Shown: one piece after another, positions 17,123-26,291 of the stretch | How positions within the stretch are numbered: the first letter of the stretch is position 1 | Layout of the letters: every line of letters begins with the position of its first letter | Source of the DNA: Verrucomicrobiota bacterium | GTDB lineage: Bacteria; Verrucomicrobiota; Verrucomicrobiia; Chthoniobacterales; UBA10450 | Direction: 5' to 3' | Assembly (NCBI GenBank): GCA_003218885.1 | Contig: QHOV01000155.1 | Span: forward strand, 1 to 43,232 | Length of the DNA: 43,232 nt | Position numbers and translations under genes: made by a program | Notes under the pieces: generated by a model | What the model saw: only the letters and a program-made list of their open reading frames with translations | Databases searched by the model: none | What the model was told of the DNA's origin: nothing

Positions 17123-17523
17123 AGAATTTCTCCTTCTTGCTCGAGTTCTTCCCGACGCGCTTCGAGCATCTGGTCGTGAGCCGCTTCTTCGACGCCGTCA
17201 ATTACGCAATGCTCACCGACCGTTTCCTCTTCTTCCTCGGTACCGGGACGCGGCATGCGGTGACCTTTGGAGCTGGCGACCACGGTCCACTCTTCCGTCA
17301 AATCGGCATTATCGGGAGTCTCCTCGGGCGGCGTATTGTTTTCTTCGCCCATCAATTCCCGGCGGGCCTGCTTCCAGTCAGCCTCGGTAAATTCGTCAGG
17401 GTTGCGTTCGTCGATCATCGCAATTTCCCTCGCCCGTTTTTCGACCTCTTCCGGTGATGGCGCGCCAAGCCCGTTGCCATGCACCGAGATTTTTCCCGGA
17501 TGAGGTTGTGAGTAATCATTCAT
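17119..17523 (-). CDS. Small acidic protein, DUF2934-like, upstream of egtB
   Basis: A 134-residue, very acidic soluble protein. Residues 23-57 (EEVEKRAREIAMIDERNPDE then FTEADWKQARRELMG) resemble the DUF2934 helix pair; the rest, with runs such as GTEEEEETVGEH, is low complexity. The stop overlaps the TTG start of egtB, so the two are probably co-translated, but I know of no link between this family and ergothioneine. The ATG at 17523 was chosen because codons upstream to 17727 read as non-coding and would overlap the divergent hydrolase gene. Confidence 0.7.
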   Translation of the reverse strand: MNDYSQPHPGKISVHGNGLGAPSPEEVEKRAREIAMIDERNPDEFTEADWKQARRELMGEENNTPPEETPDNADLTEEWTVVASSKGHRMPRPGTEEEEETVGEHCVIDGVEEAAHDQMLEARREELEQEGEIL

Positions 17524-17631
17524 AAGCAATGCTCGGAACGTGATGGTGCCCCTCTTCGCATTACACTCTGGACTACAGATTGAAGGCTTGCAATACAAGC
17601 GGTAAAAAACAGCCAGCCCGTCTCTAATGAT

Positions 17632-18510
17632 ATGAATCAAGAAAATTTGATTGAACTCGAAGACGGTGCCGTCATTGCTTTTGACGAATACGGCAACGCG
17701 AATGGCGTGCCGGTGATATTTTGCCATGGCTGGCCGAGCTCACGCACCATGGCGCGACTCACAGACGAACCGGCGCGCGATCTCGGTATTCGCATCATCT
17801 CACCTGATCGGCCGGGCATCAGTGGCTCGAGCTTGCAGCCCGATCGCAAGCTGGCCGATTGGCCGCGCCTTGTAGAACGAATCGCTGACCATCTCGGTAT
17901 CCGCGACTTTCGAATACTCGCCATCTCCGGCGGCGCACCGTACGCTTACGCGACAGCTGCGGCGATGCCTAAGCGAGTGCGGGCGATCGCAATAGTTGGT
18001 GGCGCTCCTCCACTCGCGGAAATTCAGGCCACTAACGGATTGCTCCCGCTCTACCGCTGGATGCTGGCACTTTATCGACTCCGACCGCGACTCTTGCGCA
18101 GATTATTTTATCTGGCGCGGCCGATTCTGTCGTTGCGGCCGCCTGTCCGCCTTCGTCCGCTAATTTTGAAAATACTGATGCTGCGACCGTGTGATGCAGA
18201 AAGTCTGCGCGATGCAGCCGCGTTCGAAGCTATTTTTGAAAGCCAACGGCGCGCCTGGCGTGGCTCGGCTGAAGGCGTGATGGCTGACGCGCAAATTTAC
18301 GCGCAGCCATGGGGGTTTGCTATGGAAGACGTACGCGTCTCGGTCCGGCTGTGGCATGGCAAGGAGGACCGCGCTTTCTCAGTTCAGCTGGCGGAAGAAG
18401 TCGCAAAGCGTTTGCCCAACTGCAAAGCGCGTTTCATTGATGACGCAGGGCATTATTCGCTGCCCATTCGCCATATGCGCGAGATCTTGAAGGATCTGCT
18501 ATCTCTGTAG
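17632..18510 (+). CDS. Alpha/beta hydrolase
   Basis: Cytoplasmic hydrolase of unknown substrate. The 292 residues show the oxyanion segment FCHGWPSSR, the nucleophile elbow AISGGAPYA with the catalytic serine, an acid candidate in GKEDRAFS, and the catalytic histidine in DDAGHYSLP. The lid between about 150 and 230 is rich in Leu and Arg. Its stop codon TAG is the last three bases of a TGTAG motif that begins a hairpin. The gene is divergent from the acidic protein gene. Confidence 0.88.
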   Translation: MNQENLIELEDGAVIAFDEYGNANGVPVIFCHGWPSSRTMARLTDEPARDLGIRIISPDRPGISGSSLQPDRKLADWPRLVERIADHLGIRDFRILAISGGAPYAYATAAAMPKRVRAIAIVGGAPPLAEIQATNGLLPLYRWMLALYRLRPRLLRRLFYLARPILSLRPPVRLRPLILKILMLRPCDAESLRDAAAFEAIFESQRRAWRGSAEGVMADAQIYAQPWGFAMEDVRVSVRLWHGKEDRAFSVQLAEEVAKRLPNCKARFIDDAGHYSLPIRHMREILKDLLSL

Positions 18511-18529
18511 TAGCAGGCGTGTCGCCTGC
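18506..18529. repeat. TGTAG hairpin with GTGTC loop at the hydrolase stop
   Basis: TGTAG (18506-18510) then stem GCAGGC/GCCTGC around loop GTGTC (18519-18523). The loop is identical to those at 35114 and 42982 while the stem differs. The TAG is the hydrolase stop codon. Confidence 0.7.
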
Positions 18530-18613
18530 ACTTTCAAGACTCCGGATCCGGCACGGCAGCCGCTATCAGGTAAGTTTTCCCGTGCGTTAGGCGCAACCGC
18601 GCTAAGTTTAACT

Positions 18614-19693
18614 ATGGAGCATTTCATGGGAAGCATGGTTGACGAGCAGCCGCGAAAGTCTTCAGCGCATTGGACCATCGATTCGCCATTTGATGCGCGA
18701 GTGAGCCAACTGGTTCGCGATTGGGGCACAGGAAAGTCTCCAGAACTGATCGAGGAAATGATCATTACCGCGCTGAAGATAGCGCGCGATGAAATGAGCG
18801 TAGCGGATCTCAAGCTGATCAATCGCTCCGTAAAAGAAATGCGTGACGCGGCGAAGGTTTTTGCGCCATTTCGGCATTTTCGAAAAGTGGTCGTTTTTGG
18901 GTCGGCACGCACTCCGTCCGATTCTCCCGATTACAAACTGGCGAAACATTTCGCGCGGGAAATGGTCGGGCACAATTTCATGGTGGTTACCGGTGGCGGT
19001 GACGGAATCATGGGTGCGGCGCAGCGAGGTGCAGGTCGCGCACATAGTTTCGGACTCAACATTCGTTTGCCGTCCGAGCAGCGGGCAAACGAAATCATCG
19101 AGGGCGACCCCAAGCTGATAACTCTGAATTACTTCTTCACTCGAAAACTGAACTTCGTAAAGGAGGCACACGCGTTCGCGTTGTTTCCCGGCGGCTTTGG
19201 CACACTGGACGAAACGTTCGAGGTATTGACGTTGATGCAGACCGGTAAGGCGCGTGTTATCCCGGTGGTGCTGTTAGATCGGGCAGGTGGAAATTATTGG
19301 GAGACATGGATGAAGTTCATTACCGGTCGGCTGCTCAAGTTCGGCTTCATTTCACAAGAAGATTTTTCGTTCTTCAAAATTATGCAGAACCCGCGGGAAG
19401 CCGCGGTGGAGATCATGCAGTTCTATAAAGTTTATCATTCGGCACGCTGGGTAGGGGAGCGTTTTGTTATCCGCCTCAATCGTTACTTGTCAAAAGCGGC
19501 GATTACCAATCTCAACAGGCGGTTCGCAGACATCCTGCGCCGAGGCGAAGTCGTCCAGGGTGTCGCGCTTCGTCAGGAAAAGAATGAGCTCGAAATTCGC
19601 GACTTGCCCCGACTTATTTTCACGCCTTTTCGCGACAGATTCGGACGGTTCCGTGAGTTGATCGATGCGATTAATTCCTCTCCCACGATATGA
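18614..19693 (+). CDS. LOG family protein (TIGR00730 Rossmann fold)
   Basis: The family includes nucleoside 5'-monophosphate phosphoribohydrolases that release cytokinin bases, but many bacterial members have no proven role. Of 359 residues, about 95-260 form the Rossmann core: VVFGSARTP, VVTGGGDGIMGAAQRGA, and the diagnostic PGGFGTLDE with the catalytic Glu. Extra helical regions flank the core, so it is longer than the usual 180-230 residues and resembles the long LOG subgroup. It stands alone on the plus strand and ends convergently with the ACP gene. Confidence 0.88.
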   Translation: MEHFMGSMVDEQPRKSSAHWTIDSPFDARVSQLVRDWGTGKSPELIEEMIITALKIARDEMSVADLKLINRSVKEMRDAAKVFAPFRHFRKVVVFGSARTPSDSPDYKLAKHFAREMVGHNFMVVTGGGDGIMGAAQRGAGRAHSFGLNIRLPSEQRANEIIEGDPKLITLNYFFTRKLNFVKEAHAFALFPGGFGTLDETFEVLTLMQTGKARVIPVVLLDRAGGNYWETWMKFITGRLLKFGFISQEDFSFFKIMQNPREAAVEIMQFYKVYHSARWVGERFVIRLNRYLSKAAITNLNRRFADILRRGEVVQGVALRQEKNELEIRDLPRLIFTPFRDRFGRFRELIDAINSSPTI

Positions 19694-19739
19694 GGTCGGC
19701 CCTGCGATGGAGCGCGACGCCTGCGCGCACCGGCACAAC

Positions 19740-20009
19740 CTAAGCAGCCGCCCCGCGTTTTTCGAGGATATAATCGTGAATCGTATTCACGGTCCGAAGC
19801 GCTTTCCCAGCTACGTCCGAACTGGGCACACCGACTCCAAATGTTTTTTCCATGCTTACCACCAGCTCCAGCGCGTCAATGGAATCCAGGCCGAGTCCAT
19901 CTGGGCCGAAAAGTGGCAAATCATCGCCGATCTGCTCAGGAGTAACTTGGAGCATCAGATTTTTCACAAGCATTTCCTTGATTCGGGCGCGCAAATCGGG
20001 CTCAGACAT
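19740..20009 (-). CDS. Acyl carrier protein
   Basis: An 89-residue carrier with the phosphopantetheine attachment serine in LGLDSIDALELV, helix 1 with IKEMLVKNLML, and a normal ACP length. The wording DDLPLFGPDGLGLDSID is typical of carriers for special lipid pathways rather than the housekeeping AcpP. No fatty-acid gene adjoins it; tatA lies upstream on the same strand, so its partner enzymes are unknown. Confidence 0.9.
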   Translation of the reverse strand: MSEPDLRARIKEMLVKNLMLQVTPEQIGDDLPLFGPDGLGLDSIDALELVVSMEKTFGVGVPSSDVAGKALRTVNTIHDYILEKRGAAA

Positions 20010-20093
20010 AAACGAGCCGCGATTTTGCCGTAGAGGACAGACTAGGCCTGAAACCGGAACCCTAACGACTTTAAATCGAGGGCAGATAGTTTC

Positions 20094-20417
20094 TTAAACC
20101 TGATCGGCCTTGTCGCCAGGAGTAACTGCCTGATTTGGATCTGGCCGCACCTCGGTGCTTACAAGCTGGTTCTCGCTCCGCGCCACGGTCGATTGTGCCG
20201 GTTTCACATCGGATTTGGCTGTTTCCGTTTCAGGCTTTCCGGCCTTATGCAATTCGTCGCTGAATTCATCCTTTGCCTTCTGAAACTCCTTTACCGCCTG
20301 GCCCATTCCGCGGGCGAGTTCTGGCAGTTTCTTTGCTCCGAACAAAACCAGAATGATCAGCAGGATGATGATTAGGTCCGGTCCTGCCAAATTCATGAAA
20401 CTGGCGATGAGGCTCAT
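20094..20417 (-). CDS. tatA: Twin-arginine translocase subunit TatA/TatE
   Basis: Forms the protein-conducting part of the Tat export system in the inner membrane. The 107 residues have one N-terminal membrane helix (about 12-30, ending LFGAKKLPELARGMG), an amphipathic helix KEFQKAKDEF, and a long polar tail rich in Thr, Pro and Glu. The FGAKKLPEL hinge is diagnostic. tatB and tatC are not in the window. Confidence 0.93.
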   Translation of the reverse strand: MSLIASFMNLAGPDLIIILLIILVLFGAKKLPELARGMGQAVKEFQKAKDEFSDELHKAGKPETETAKSDVKPAQSTVARSENQLVSTEVRPDPNQAVTPGDKADQV

Positions 20418-20557
20418 ACGTCCGCTTCAACATCAAGCTGTTTCGCGAAGTTGCAAGGCAATTCAGCAACCGGCATCCCTGCAAACCACGGCGCCACTCA
20501 AGCTGCTGGGAGGTTGACACACCTGGGCTACTGTGTGAAAGAGGGATTCACATTCCC

Positions 20558-21421
20558 ATGCGTCCTATCTGGAAAGGCAGTATCAGCTTTGGGCTGGTTT
20601 ATATTCCAGTGGCGGTTTACCCGGCCACGCGTGAGGAGAAGCTGAGTTTCCGGCAGCTTCGTTCAAGCGATCTCAGCCCAATCAGATACAAGAAGGTGGC
20701 AGAAGCAGACTCAAAAGAAGTTCCCGTCGACCAAATCGTGAAGGGCTTTGAATATGAGCGCGGGCGTTATGTTGTCATGAAGGACGAGGACTTCGAGAAG
20801 GTGCGGATCGAGTCCACGCATTCGATCGATATCACTGATTTCGTGGATTTGGAACAAGTCGATCCGAAGTTTTTCTACAAACCGTATTTCCTCGAACCGC
20901 AAAAGGGTCGGGAAAAAGCCTACGCAGTTTTGCACAAGGCGCTCAGCGGGACAGGAAAGACCGGTATTGCCAAGGTCGTGATCAGTAATCGCGAGCATCT
21001 CGCCGCCGTTAAGCCCGATGGCCTGTTCCTGATTCTCGAGCTGATGCACTTCGTCAGTGAGATTCTAAGCGCCGACGTTTTGAAGAACGGTTCGATGACA
21101 GCTGTGAGCGATAAAGAGCTGAAAATGGCGCAAGCACTCATCGAGAGCATGACCGTTTCCTGGGAGCCGGAAAAATATCGAGACGAATACCGTACGGCGC
21201 TGATGGAGATCATCGAACAAAAGGCGCAGCACAAAGAGATCACCACGAAAGCGCCAGCTCCTCCGGTGCCGACCAACGTGGTTGATCTGGTTAAGGTTTT
21301 GCAAGACAGCCTCAGCCGTACGCAAGCAGTCAGGCAAAAACGCAGCGCTGCTCGACCGGGCAGCCGCCGATCTACCGGCACCCTTGTTAAACAAAGGCGA
21401 CGGGCTGGCGCTCTGGCCTGA
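20558..21421 (+). CDS. ku: Ku protein, non-homologous end joining
   Basis: Homodimeric protein that rings broken DNA ends and recruits LigD. The 287 residues start MRPIWKGSISFGLVYIPV, the usual bacterial Ku start, with FRQLR, RYKKV, GFEYERGRYVVM, DITDFVDLEQVDPKFF, SLTG-like SGTGKTGIAKV and NREHLAAVKP. The basic C-terminal tail after about 255 resembles the DNA-binding tail of other Ku proteins. No ligD is present in the window. It precedes rpsN by 56 bases. Confidence 0.94.
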   Translation: MRPIWKGSISFGLVYIPVAVYPATREEKLSFRQLRSSDLSPIRYKKVAEADSKEVPVDQIVKGFEYERGRYVVMKDEDFEKVRIESTHSIDITDFVDLEQVDPKFFYKPYFLEPQKGREKAYAVLHKALSGTGKTGIAKVVISNREHLAAVKPDGLFLILELMHFVSEILSADVLKNGSMTAVSDKELKMAQALIESMTVSWEPEKYRDEYRTALMEIIEQKAQHKEITTKAPAPPVPTNVVDLVKVLQDSLSRTQAVRQKRSAARPGSRRSTGTLVKQRRRAGALA

Positions 21422-21477
21422 TCGACGCCTGCGTGGCATTGCAAATTGTAAGGCTAGCATTATAGTCAGCACTCCCT

Positions 21478-21747
21478 ATGGCCAAGACTGCTTGGATTAA
21501 TCGCAACGAACGCAAGCGCGCGACGGTGAAAAAGTACGCCGCGTTGCGCGCAGAGTTAAAAGCGAAAAAAGATTATGCTGGGCTCGCGCAGTTGCCGCGT
21601 GACGCCAGCCCCACCCGAGTGGTTAACCGCTGCGAAGTTACCGGACGCCGACGCGCCTTTATTCGCCGGTTCAAGATGTCGCGCCTCACCTTTCGTGAAC
21701 TAGCTTCGCAAGGCTTGATCCCTGGCGTAACCAAGTCGAGCTGGTAA
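21478..21747 (+). CDS. rpsN: 30S ribosomal protein S14
   Basis: Small-subunit head protein of the 89-residue type without the zinc-binding CxxC motifs: [51 protein letters not shown], and the typical end PGVTKSSW. It is separate from any ribosomal protein cluster, as often happens for the zinc-free S14 paralog. Whether it is the only S14 gene of the organism cannot be told from this window. Confidence 0.95.
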   Translation: MAKTAWINRNERKRATVKKYAALRAELKAKKDYAGLAQLPRDASPTRVVNRCEVTGRRRAFIRRFKMSRLTFRELASQGLIPGVTKSSW

Positions 21748-21801
21748 AATTTCTCTGCCACGTTGCTGTGCGACGTTGATCCGCCGCGACGGGTTGCTTA
21801 G

Positions 21802-22407
21802 ATGAGCATGCCGATTTGTCCCCTCGCTCTGGCGCCAATTGCCGAAGCAATCGCCCAGCATTGGGATCCGCCCGGACTTCTCCTGGGTAAACTAACCATT
21901 ATCGCCGCGCTCGTTGGCCTGAACGGATTTTTTGTGGCGTGCGAGTTCGCCATTGTCAAAGTGCGCATGAGTCAGCTCGACGCGTTAGCGGACGAGGGTA
22001 ACTTGCGCGCGCAGTATGCCAGACATGTGCGCAGCCATCTCGATGCTTATCTGTCGGCGACGCAGCTCGGCATTACACTGGCGAGTCTGGCGCTGGGCTG
22101 GCTAGGCGAACAATTTTTGGCGCAAATGCTCTCGCCGTTTTTTGCGCTGCTGCACATTTACTCGCATGCGTTCGTGACCTCGGTGTCGATCGCTCTGGCC
22201 TTTGTCGGTATTACATTTCTGCACATCGTCTTCGGCGAGCTCGGCCCAAAGTACACGGCGATTGCTAATCCGTTGTCTGCCACTCTGCGGTTAGTCCGGC
22301 CATTGGGCGCGTTTTACGTTGTGTTCAAACCAGCCATCTGGCTGTTGCACAAATCTTCGAATTTTCTCTTGCAAACCGTGCTGCGCCGGGGCGCAGCTTG
22401 CTCATGA
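21802..22407 (+). CDS. CNNM/HlyC-type membrane protein, N-terminal half (gene broken)
   Basis: The first half of a CNNM transporter-domain/CBS protein related to magnesium-cobalt efflux and TlyC proteins. About 190 good residues with membrane segments include [35 protein letters not shown] and [14 protein letters not shown], up to [11 protein letters not shown]. Translation then reads a short nonsense tail and stops. The second half is at 22398 in another frame. Between them the family has about 30-37 residues with the HSEEELRLIL motif. Just before the junction the third frame reads AQLAH, which is what precedes SEEELR in relatives, so the break is close to that point. Confidence 0.8.
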   Translation: MSMPICPLALAPIAEAIAQHWDPPGLLLGKLTIIAALVGLNGFFVACEFAIVKVRMSQLDALADEGNLRAQYARHVRSHLDAYLSATQLGITLASLALGWLGEQFLAQMLSPFFALLHIYSHAFVTSVSIALAFVGITFLHIVFGELGPKYTAIANPLSATLRLVRPLGAFYVVFKPAIWLLHKSSNFLLQTVLRRGAACS

Positions 22408-23108
22408 ATGTGCTCGACCTGCGCGACCGCGTCGTGCGCGACATCATGACGCCTCGCGGCGAAATCGTTTACCTCGATCTCGAGGATGATTTCGAAACCA
22501 ATGTGAAAAAGGCCATCGAATCTCGTCACACGCGCTTTCCGCTGTGCCGTGAAAATCTCGACAACACGGTTGGCCTCGTTCACATCAAGGAACTGCTCCC
22601 CATGATGCGCGATCCGCATCCCGATCTGTTGAAGATCAAGCGTGATCTGATTCCGCTCCCCGAGATGATGCCGCTGGAAAATTTGCTGAAGTTGTTTCTG
22701 AGCAAGCACGCGCACCTCGCAATCGTGGTAGATGAATTCGGTGGCACTGTCGGGATGGTTACACTTGAAAATGTGCTGGAGGAGTTGGTCGGCGATATTC
22801 AGGACGAGTTCGATTTCGAGAAGGAAGAATTTCGCAAGATCAGCGCAAACGAGTTCAGCGTGGACGGAGCGCTCGGACTTTATGAACTGAACGATCTCGC
22901 CAAGCTTGAACTGGAGAGCGCCGACGTAAGCACCGTCGGCGGTTACGTTACCCATCTGCTTGGTCACCTGCCGAAGACGGGCGAGCAGGTCAAGATCGAC
23001 AATTATCTGGTGACCGTTTCGCAAGCCGATGGTCGCCGCGTCAAACAACTTCACTTTAAGAAATTGAGCAACGTTACGGTGCACACGCCTACATCTGGAA
23101 GAGCGTAA
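22398..23108 (+). CDS. CNNM/HlyC-type protein, CBS and CorC/HlyC C-terminal half (gene broken)
   Basis: Continues the protein of 21802 in a different frame. From [20 protein letters not shown] it covers the two CBS domains ([45 protein letters not shown]) and the C-terminal CorC_HlyC domain. The block is intact and ends normally. An internal TTG or ATG could start it, but alone it would be a soluble CBS protein without its membrane part. The overlapping bases around TGCTCAT may be the deletion junction. Confidence 0.8.
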   Translation: MLMNVLDLRDRVVRDIMTPRGEIVYLDLEDDFETNVKKAIESRHTRFPLCRENLDNTVGLVHIKELLPMMRDPHPDLLKIKRDLIPLPEMMPLENLLKLFLSKHAHLAIVVDEFGGTVGMVTLENVLEELVGDIQDEFDFEKEEFRKISANEFSVDGALGLYELNDLAKLELESADVSTVGGYVTHLLGHLPKTGEQVKIDNYLVTVSQADGRRVKQLHFKKLSNVTVHTPTSGRA

Positions 23109-23135
23109 CTAGGTCTTGATCCTGCGCGCTAATTT

Positions 23136-24542
23136 ATGAATCGATCCAGGAGCACTGTAGTGCGGGAACCGATTCGCATCTGGCGAAGATCCACAGGGGC
23201 GGTCTCGCTGCCGGAAGTGCACCGCAGCGTGGTAGTGCCGGTGACGGCCTCGTTTTGGCGGAAGCTGATCGCGTTCTCGGGTCCGGGTTTTTTGGTCGCG
23301 GTAGGTTACATGGACCCGGGAAACTGGGCCACGGATTTGGCTGGTGGCGCGCAGTTCGGCTATTCACTGCTGGCGGTGATCATAGTCTCGAACTTCATGG
23401 CGATTTTGCTCCAGCATTTGTGCATCAAACTTGGTGTCGCCACAGGACGCGATCTCGCCCAGGCGTGCCGCGATCATTATTCGACGCCTGTAGTCTGGTT
23501 CCTTTGGATCCTGTGTGAACTAGCCATCGCCGCGTGCGATCTGGCCGAGGTTGTAGGTTCGGCCATCGCACTACAATTGCTGTTTAGAATTCCGTTGATG
23601 TGGGGTTGCATCATCACGGCGTCGGACGTGATGCTCGTATTGTATCTGCAAACAAAAGGCTTTCGTTACATCGAGGCGATCGTCATAACGCTCATCGCAA
23701 TCATCGGCAGCTGTTTCGCGGCCGAACTCATTTTTTCGAAGCCAAGCATGATGGGCATTTTGTCGGGGTTGGTGCCAGGCCCACATATCCTTGCGAACCA
23801 GGCAATGCTCTACGTCAGCATCGGCATACTTGGCGCGACGGTCATGCCGCATAATCTTTATTTGCACTCGTCAATCGTGCAGACGCGAAAATTTGAGCAG
23901 ACCCCGATGGGTCGGCACCAGGCGATCCAGTTTGCCACGATCGATTCAACGTTCGCGCTCATGTTCGCGCTGTTCATCAACGCAGCGATTCTTATTCTGT
24001 CGGCAGCGGTTTTTCATTGGTCTGGCCATCGGGACGTCGCCGAAATTCAACATGCCTACCGGCTGCTGAGTCCGCTGCTCGGCGTCGGCGCGGCGAGCAT
24101 GGTGTTTGCCGTCGCACTGCTTGCGTCCGGGCAGAACTCGACCCTCACCGGCACGCTGGCCGGTCAAATCGTGATGGAAGGTTTTCTTAATCTCCGCCTC
24201 AAGCCCTGGCTGCGTCGGTTGATTACGCGACTCATCGCCATTGTACCGGCCGTGCTCGTGATCGGTATGTTTGGCGAAGGCAAAACCACGGACTTGCTCG
24301 TGGCGAGCCAGGTCGCGCTAAGCATGCAGCTCGGCTTCGCTGTGTGGCCGTTGGTGCGATTCACCGGCGAACGCGCGAAAATGGGTGAGTTTGCTAATCG
24401 GCTTTGGCTGAAAATTCTCGGCTGGACGACAGCGGGGATTATTATTTTGCTCAATGTAAAACTGCTTTTGGACACGTTTTTGCCGGACGTCGTACTCAAA
24501 TCGCTCTATGATTTCTTCCACGTTCCGGTTCCGACGCATTAA
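23136..24542 (+). CDS. Nramp-family divalent metal transporter
   Basis: Proton-coupled uptake of Mn2+ or Fe2+ at the inner membrane. The 468 residues contain the metal-binding DPGN in the first membrane helix ([11 protein letters not shown]) and MPHNLYLHS in the sixth, plus about eleven membrane segments. The N-terminal 40 residues are cytoplasmic and not conserved. It is followed after one base by a universal stress protein gene, so the two are an operon. MntH is the nearest named relative, but the metal is not certain. Confidence 0.93.
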   Translation: MNRSRSTVVREPIRIWRRSTGAVSLPEVHRSVVVPVTASFWRKLIAFSGPGFLVAVGYMDPGNWATDLAGGAQFGYSLLAVIIVSNFMAILLQHLCIKLGVATGRDLAQACRDHYSTPVVWFLWILCELAIAACDLAEVVGSAIALQLLFRIPLMWGCIITASDVMLVLYLQTKGFRYIEAIVITLIAIIGSCFAAELIFSKPSMMGILSGLVPGPHILANQAMLYVSIGILGATVMPHNLYLHSSIVQTRKFEQTPMGRHQAIQFATIDSTFALMFALFINAAILILSAAVFHWSGHRDVAEIQHAYRLLSPLLGVGAASMVFAVALLASGQNSTLTGTLAGQIVMEGFLNLRLKPWLRRLITRLIAIVPAVLVIGMFGEGKTTDLLVASQVALSMQLGFAVWPLVRFTGERAKMGEFANRLWLKILGWTTAGIIILLNVKLLLDTFLPDVVLKSLYDFFHVPVPTH

Positions 24543-24543
24543 A

Positions 24544-24966
24544 ATGTATAAGCACATCCTGATTCCGCTCGAGAACAGTGCTGCTGATGAGACCATCCTG
24601 ACGCACATCAAACCTCTCGCGCGCATAACTGGCGCGAAGTTGCTTCTGGTTCACGTGGCCGATGGCTGGGTGGCGCGGAATTTCCAGCAACTCAAGCTCG
24701 CCGAGAGCCAGGAGATGAAAGACGACCGCGCGTATTTGGAAACACGAACGCGTGAGCTCACGAAAGAAGGCTTCACGTGCGATGCTGTTTTGGCGCTCGG
24801 CGAACCGTCCGACGAAATCATCAAGCTCGCCCGCGAAAGAAATATCGATCTGATCGCCATGACGACGCACGGGCATCGTTTCATCAGCGACATTCTTTAC
24901 GGTGCAACCGCGGACAAAGTTCGTCACGCGGTCGATGTGCCCGTACTGCTGGTGCGCGCGAAGTAG
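24544..24966 (+). CDS. Universal stress protein, UspA family
   Basis: A 140-residue Usp domain: MYKHILIPLENSAADE at the start, LLLVHVAD, DLIAMTTHGHRFISDILYGATADKV and VPVLLVRAK. The ATP-binding G-2x-G-9x-G(S/T) pattern is only partly kept, because GHRFISD replaces the usual GxxG run, so nucleotide binding is doubtful. It begins one base after the Nramp stop and is probably translated from the same mRNA. Confidence 0.9.
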   Translation: MYKHILIPLENSAADETILTHIKPLARITGAKLLLVHVADGWVARNFQQLKLAESQEMKDDRAYLETRTRELTKEGFTCDAVLALGEPSDEIIKLARERNIDLIAMTTHGHRFISDILYGATADKVRHAVDVPVLLVRAK

Positions 24967-24996
24967 CGCATGCATCCCGTTTGCGGTCCCGTTGCC

Positions 24997-25019
24997 AGCA
25001 AGCCGGAGGCTTGCTCTAC
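24997..25019. repeat. Hairpin with CTAC end, upstream of glycosyltransferase
   Basis: AGCAAGCC and GGCTTGCT around GGA (8-bp stem), followed by CTAC. Read on the other strand this is a GTAG-led hairpin like the others. It lies just before the TTG start of the glycosyltransferase at 25029. Confidence 0.6.
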
Positions 25020-25028
25020 TCTTGTTGC

Positions 25029-26240
25029 TTGAAGGTCCTTTTCCTTACAAACGAGTATCCGCCGCACATCTATGGCGGTGCGGGTGTGCACGTGGGTTAT
25101 CTCTCGCGCGAGCTCGCGAAGACGATGCCGGTGGAAGTGCGCTGCTTTGGCGACCAGCATCTTGAAGAAGGCAACCTCAAGGTCATCGGCTTCCAACTCG
25201 ACACGAGCAGTTTCACCTGCCCAAAACCGTTGCGCGCCGCTTTCGGCGCAGTGCGCCGTTGCGTTGATTTCAACACCACAAACATCGATGCCGACCTGGT
25301 GCATTGTCATACTTGGTACACTCATTTTGGCGGGATTTTGGCGAAAAAGAATTACGGCGTTCCGCTTGTCATTACGGTCCATTCACTCGAGCCGCTTCGA
25401 CCCTGGAAGCGCGAACAGCTCGCTGGCGGCTATGACTTTTCGCTTTGGGTAGAGAAAACCGCGTTGGAAATGGCGGATGCGATCATCGCCGTTTCCAGCG
25501 AAACCAGGCGCGACATCGAGCGCCTGTTCGATGTCGATTCGACGCGGGTGCATGTGATTCACAATGGGATCGATCTGAACCAATACCGAAAGGTCGATTC
25601 AGCTGCCGCGCTCAAGCGGTACGGTATTGATCCAAACAAGCCATATCTGCTTTTTGTCGGCCGGATCACGCGCCAAAAAGGATTCCAACATCTCGTACGG
25701 GCAATCCAATTCATGGATCGCGATTTTCAGATCGTGCTTTGCGCCGCGGCGCCAGACACGCCAGGCATGGCAGAGGAAATGAGAACCGCTGTGGAACGTG
25801 CAAAAGCCCATCGCCACGGAATCATCTGGATTGATGAAATGGTGGACCAAAAGACGGCCTGCGAACTCTACTCGCACGCGGCGGTGTTTGTTTGCCCGTC
25901 GATCTACGAGCCATTCGGCATCATCAATCTTGAAGCGATGGCCTGTGAAACTGCTGTTGTGGCCAGCTCCGTCGGCGGAATCAAAGAGGTCGTTGTTGAT
26001 GGTGAAACTGGTTTTCTCGTTCCGCTGGAGCAAATGAACGGAAGCCCATTCGAAGCAACAAATCCCGAAAAGTTCGCGCGCGACCTCGCTGCGCGCATCA
26101 ATCAGTTAATGAACGATCGGCAATTACGCGAGCGATTCGGCAAGACCGGGCGCAAACGGGTTGAAGAAAGGTTTGCTTGGTCCGCAATCGCGCAAAAAAC
26201 CAAGGCGCTTTACGAAACGTTGAAATCAGGCAGGGAGTGA
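25029..26240 (+). CDS. GT4 glycosyltransferase, glycogen synthase-like
   Basis: Resembles the actinobacterial-type glycogen synthase (about 400 residues) that uses a GT4 fold and ADP- or UDP-glucose. The 403 residues start at TTG: MKVLFLTNEYPPHIYGGAGV, then HCHTWYTHFGG, NGIDLNQY, the donor-binding LFVGRITRQKGFQHL, and PSIYEPFGIINLEAMAC with GETGFLVP. No ATG fits; the TTG places the conserved EYPPHIYGGAG at residue 9. A hairpin with GGAGG is upstream but too far to be a clear ribosome site. obgE follows. Confidence 0.85.
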   Translation: MKVLFLTNEYPPHIYGGAGVHVGYLSRELAKTMPVEVRCFGDQHLEEGNLKVIGFQLDTSSFTCPKPLRAAFGAVRRCVDFNTTNIDADLVHCHTWYTHFGGILAKKNYGVPLVITVHSLEPLRPWKREQLAGGYDFSLWVEKTALEMADAIIAVSSETRRDIERLFDVDSTRVHVIHNGIDLNQYRKVDSAAALKRYGIDPNKPYLLFVGRITRQKGFQHLVRAIQFMDRDFQIVLCAAAPDTPGMAEEMRTAVERAKAHRHGIIWIDEMVDQKTACELYSHAAVFVCPSIYEPFGIINLEAMACETAVVASSVGGIKEVVVDGETGFLVPLEQMNGSPFEATNPEKFARDLAARINQLMNDRQLRERFGKTGRKRVEERFAWSAIAQKTKALYETLKSGRE

Positions 26241-26291
26241 CCTACGCGCGTCGTGACATGCGGCGGACCAAGTGGCAATTTCAATCCCTGT

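Noticed and set aside
21478-21747. Zinc-binding S14 paralog
   Set aside because: The CxxC...CxxC motifs are absent and the 89-residue length fits the zinc-free type.
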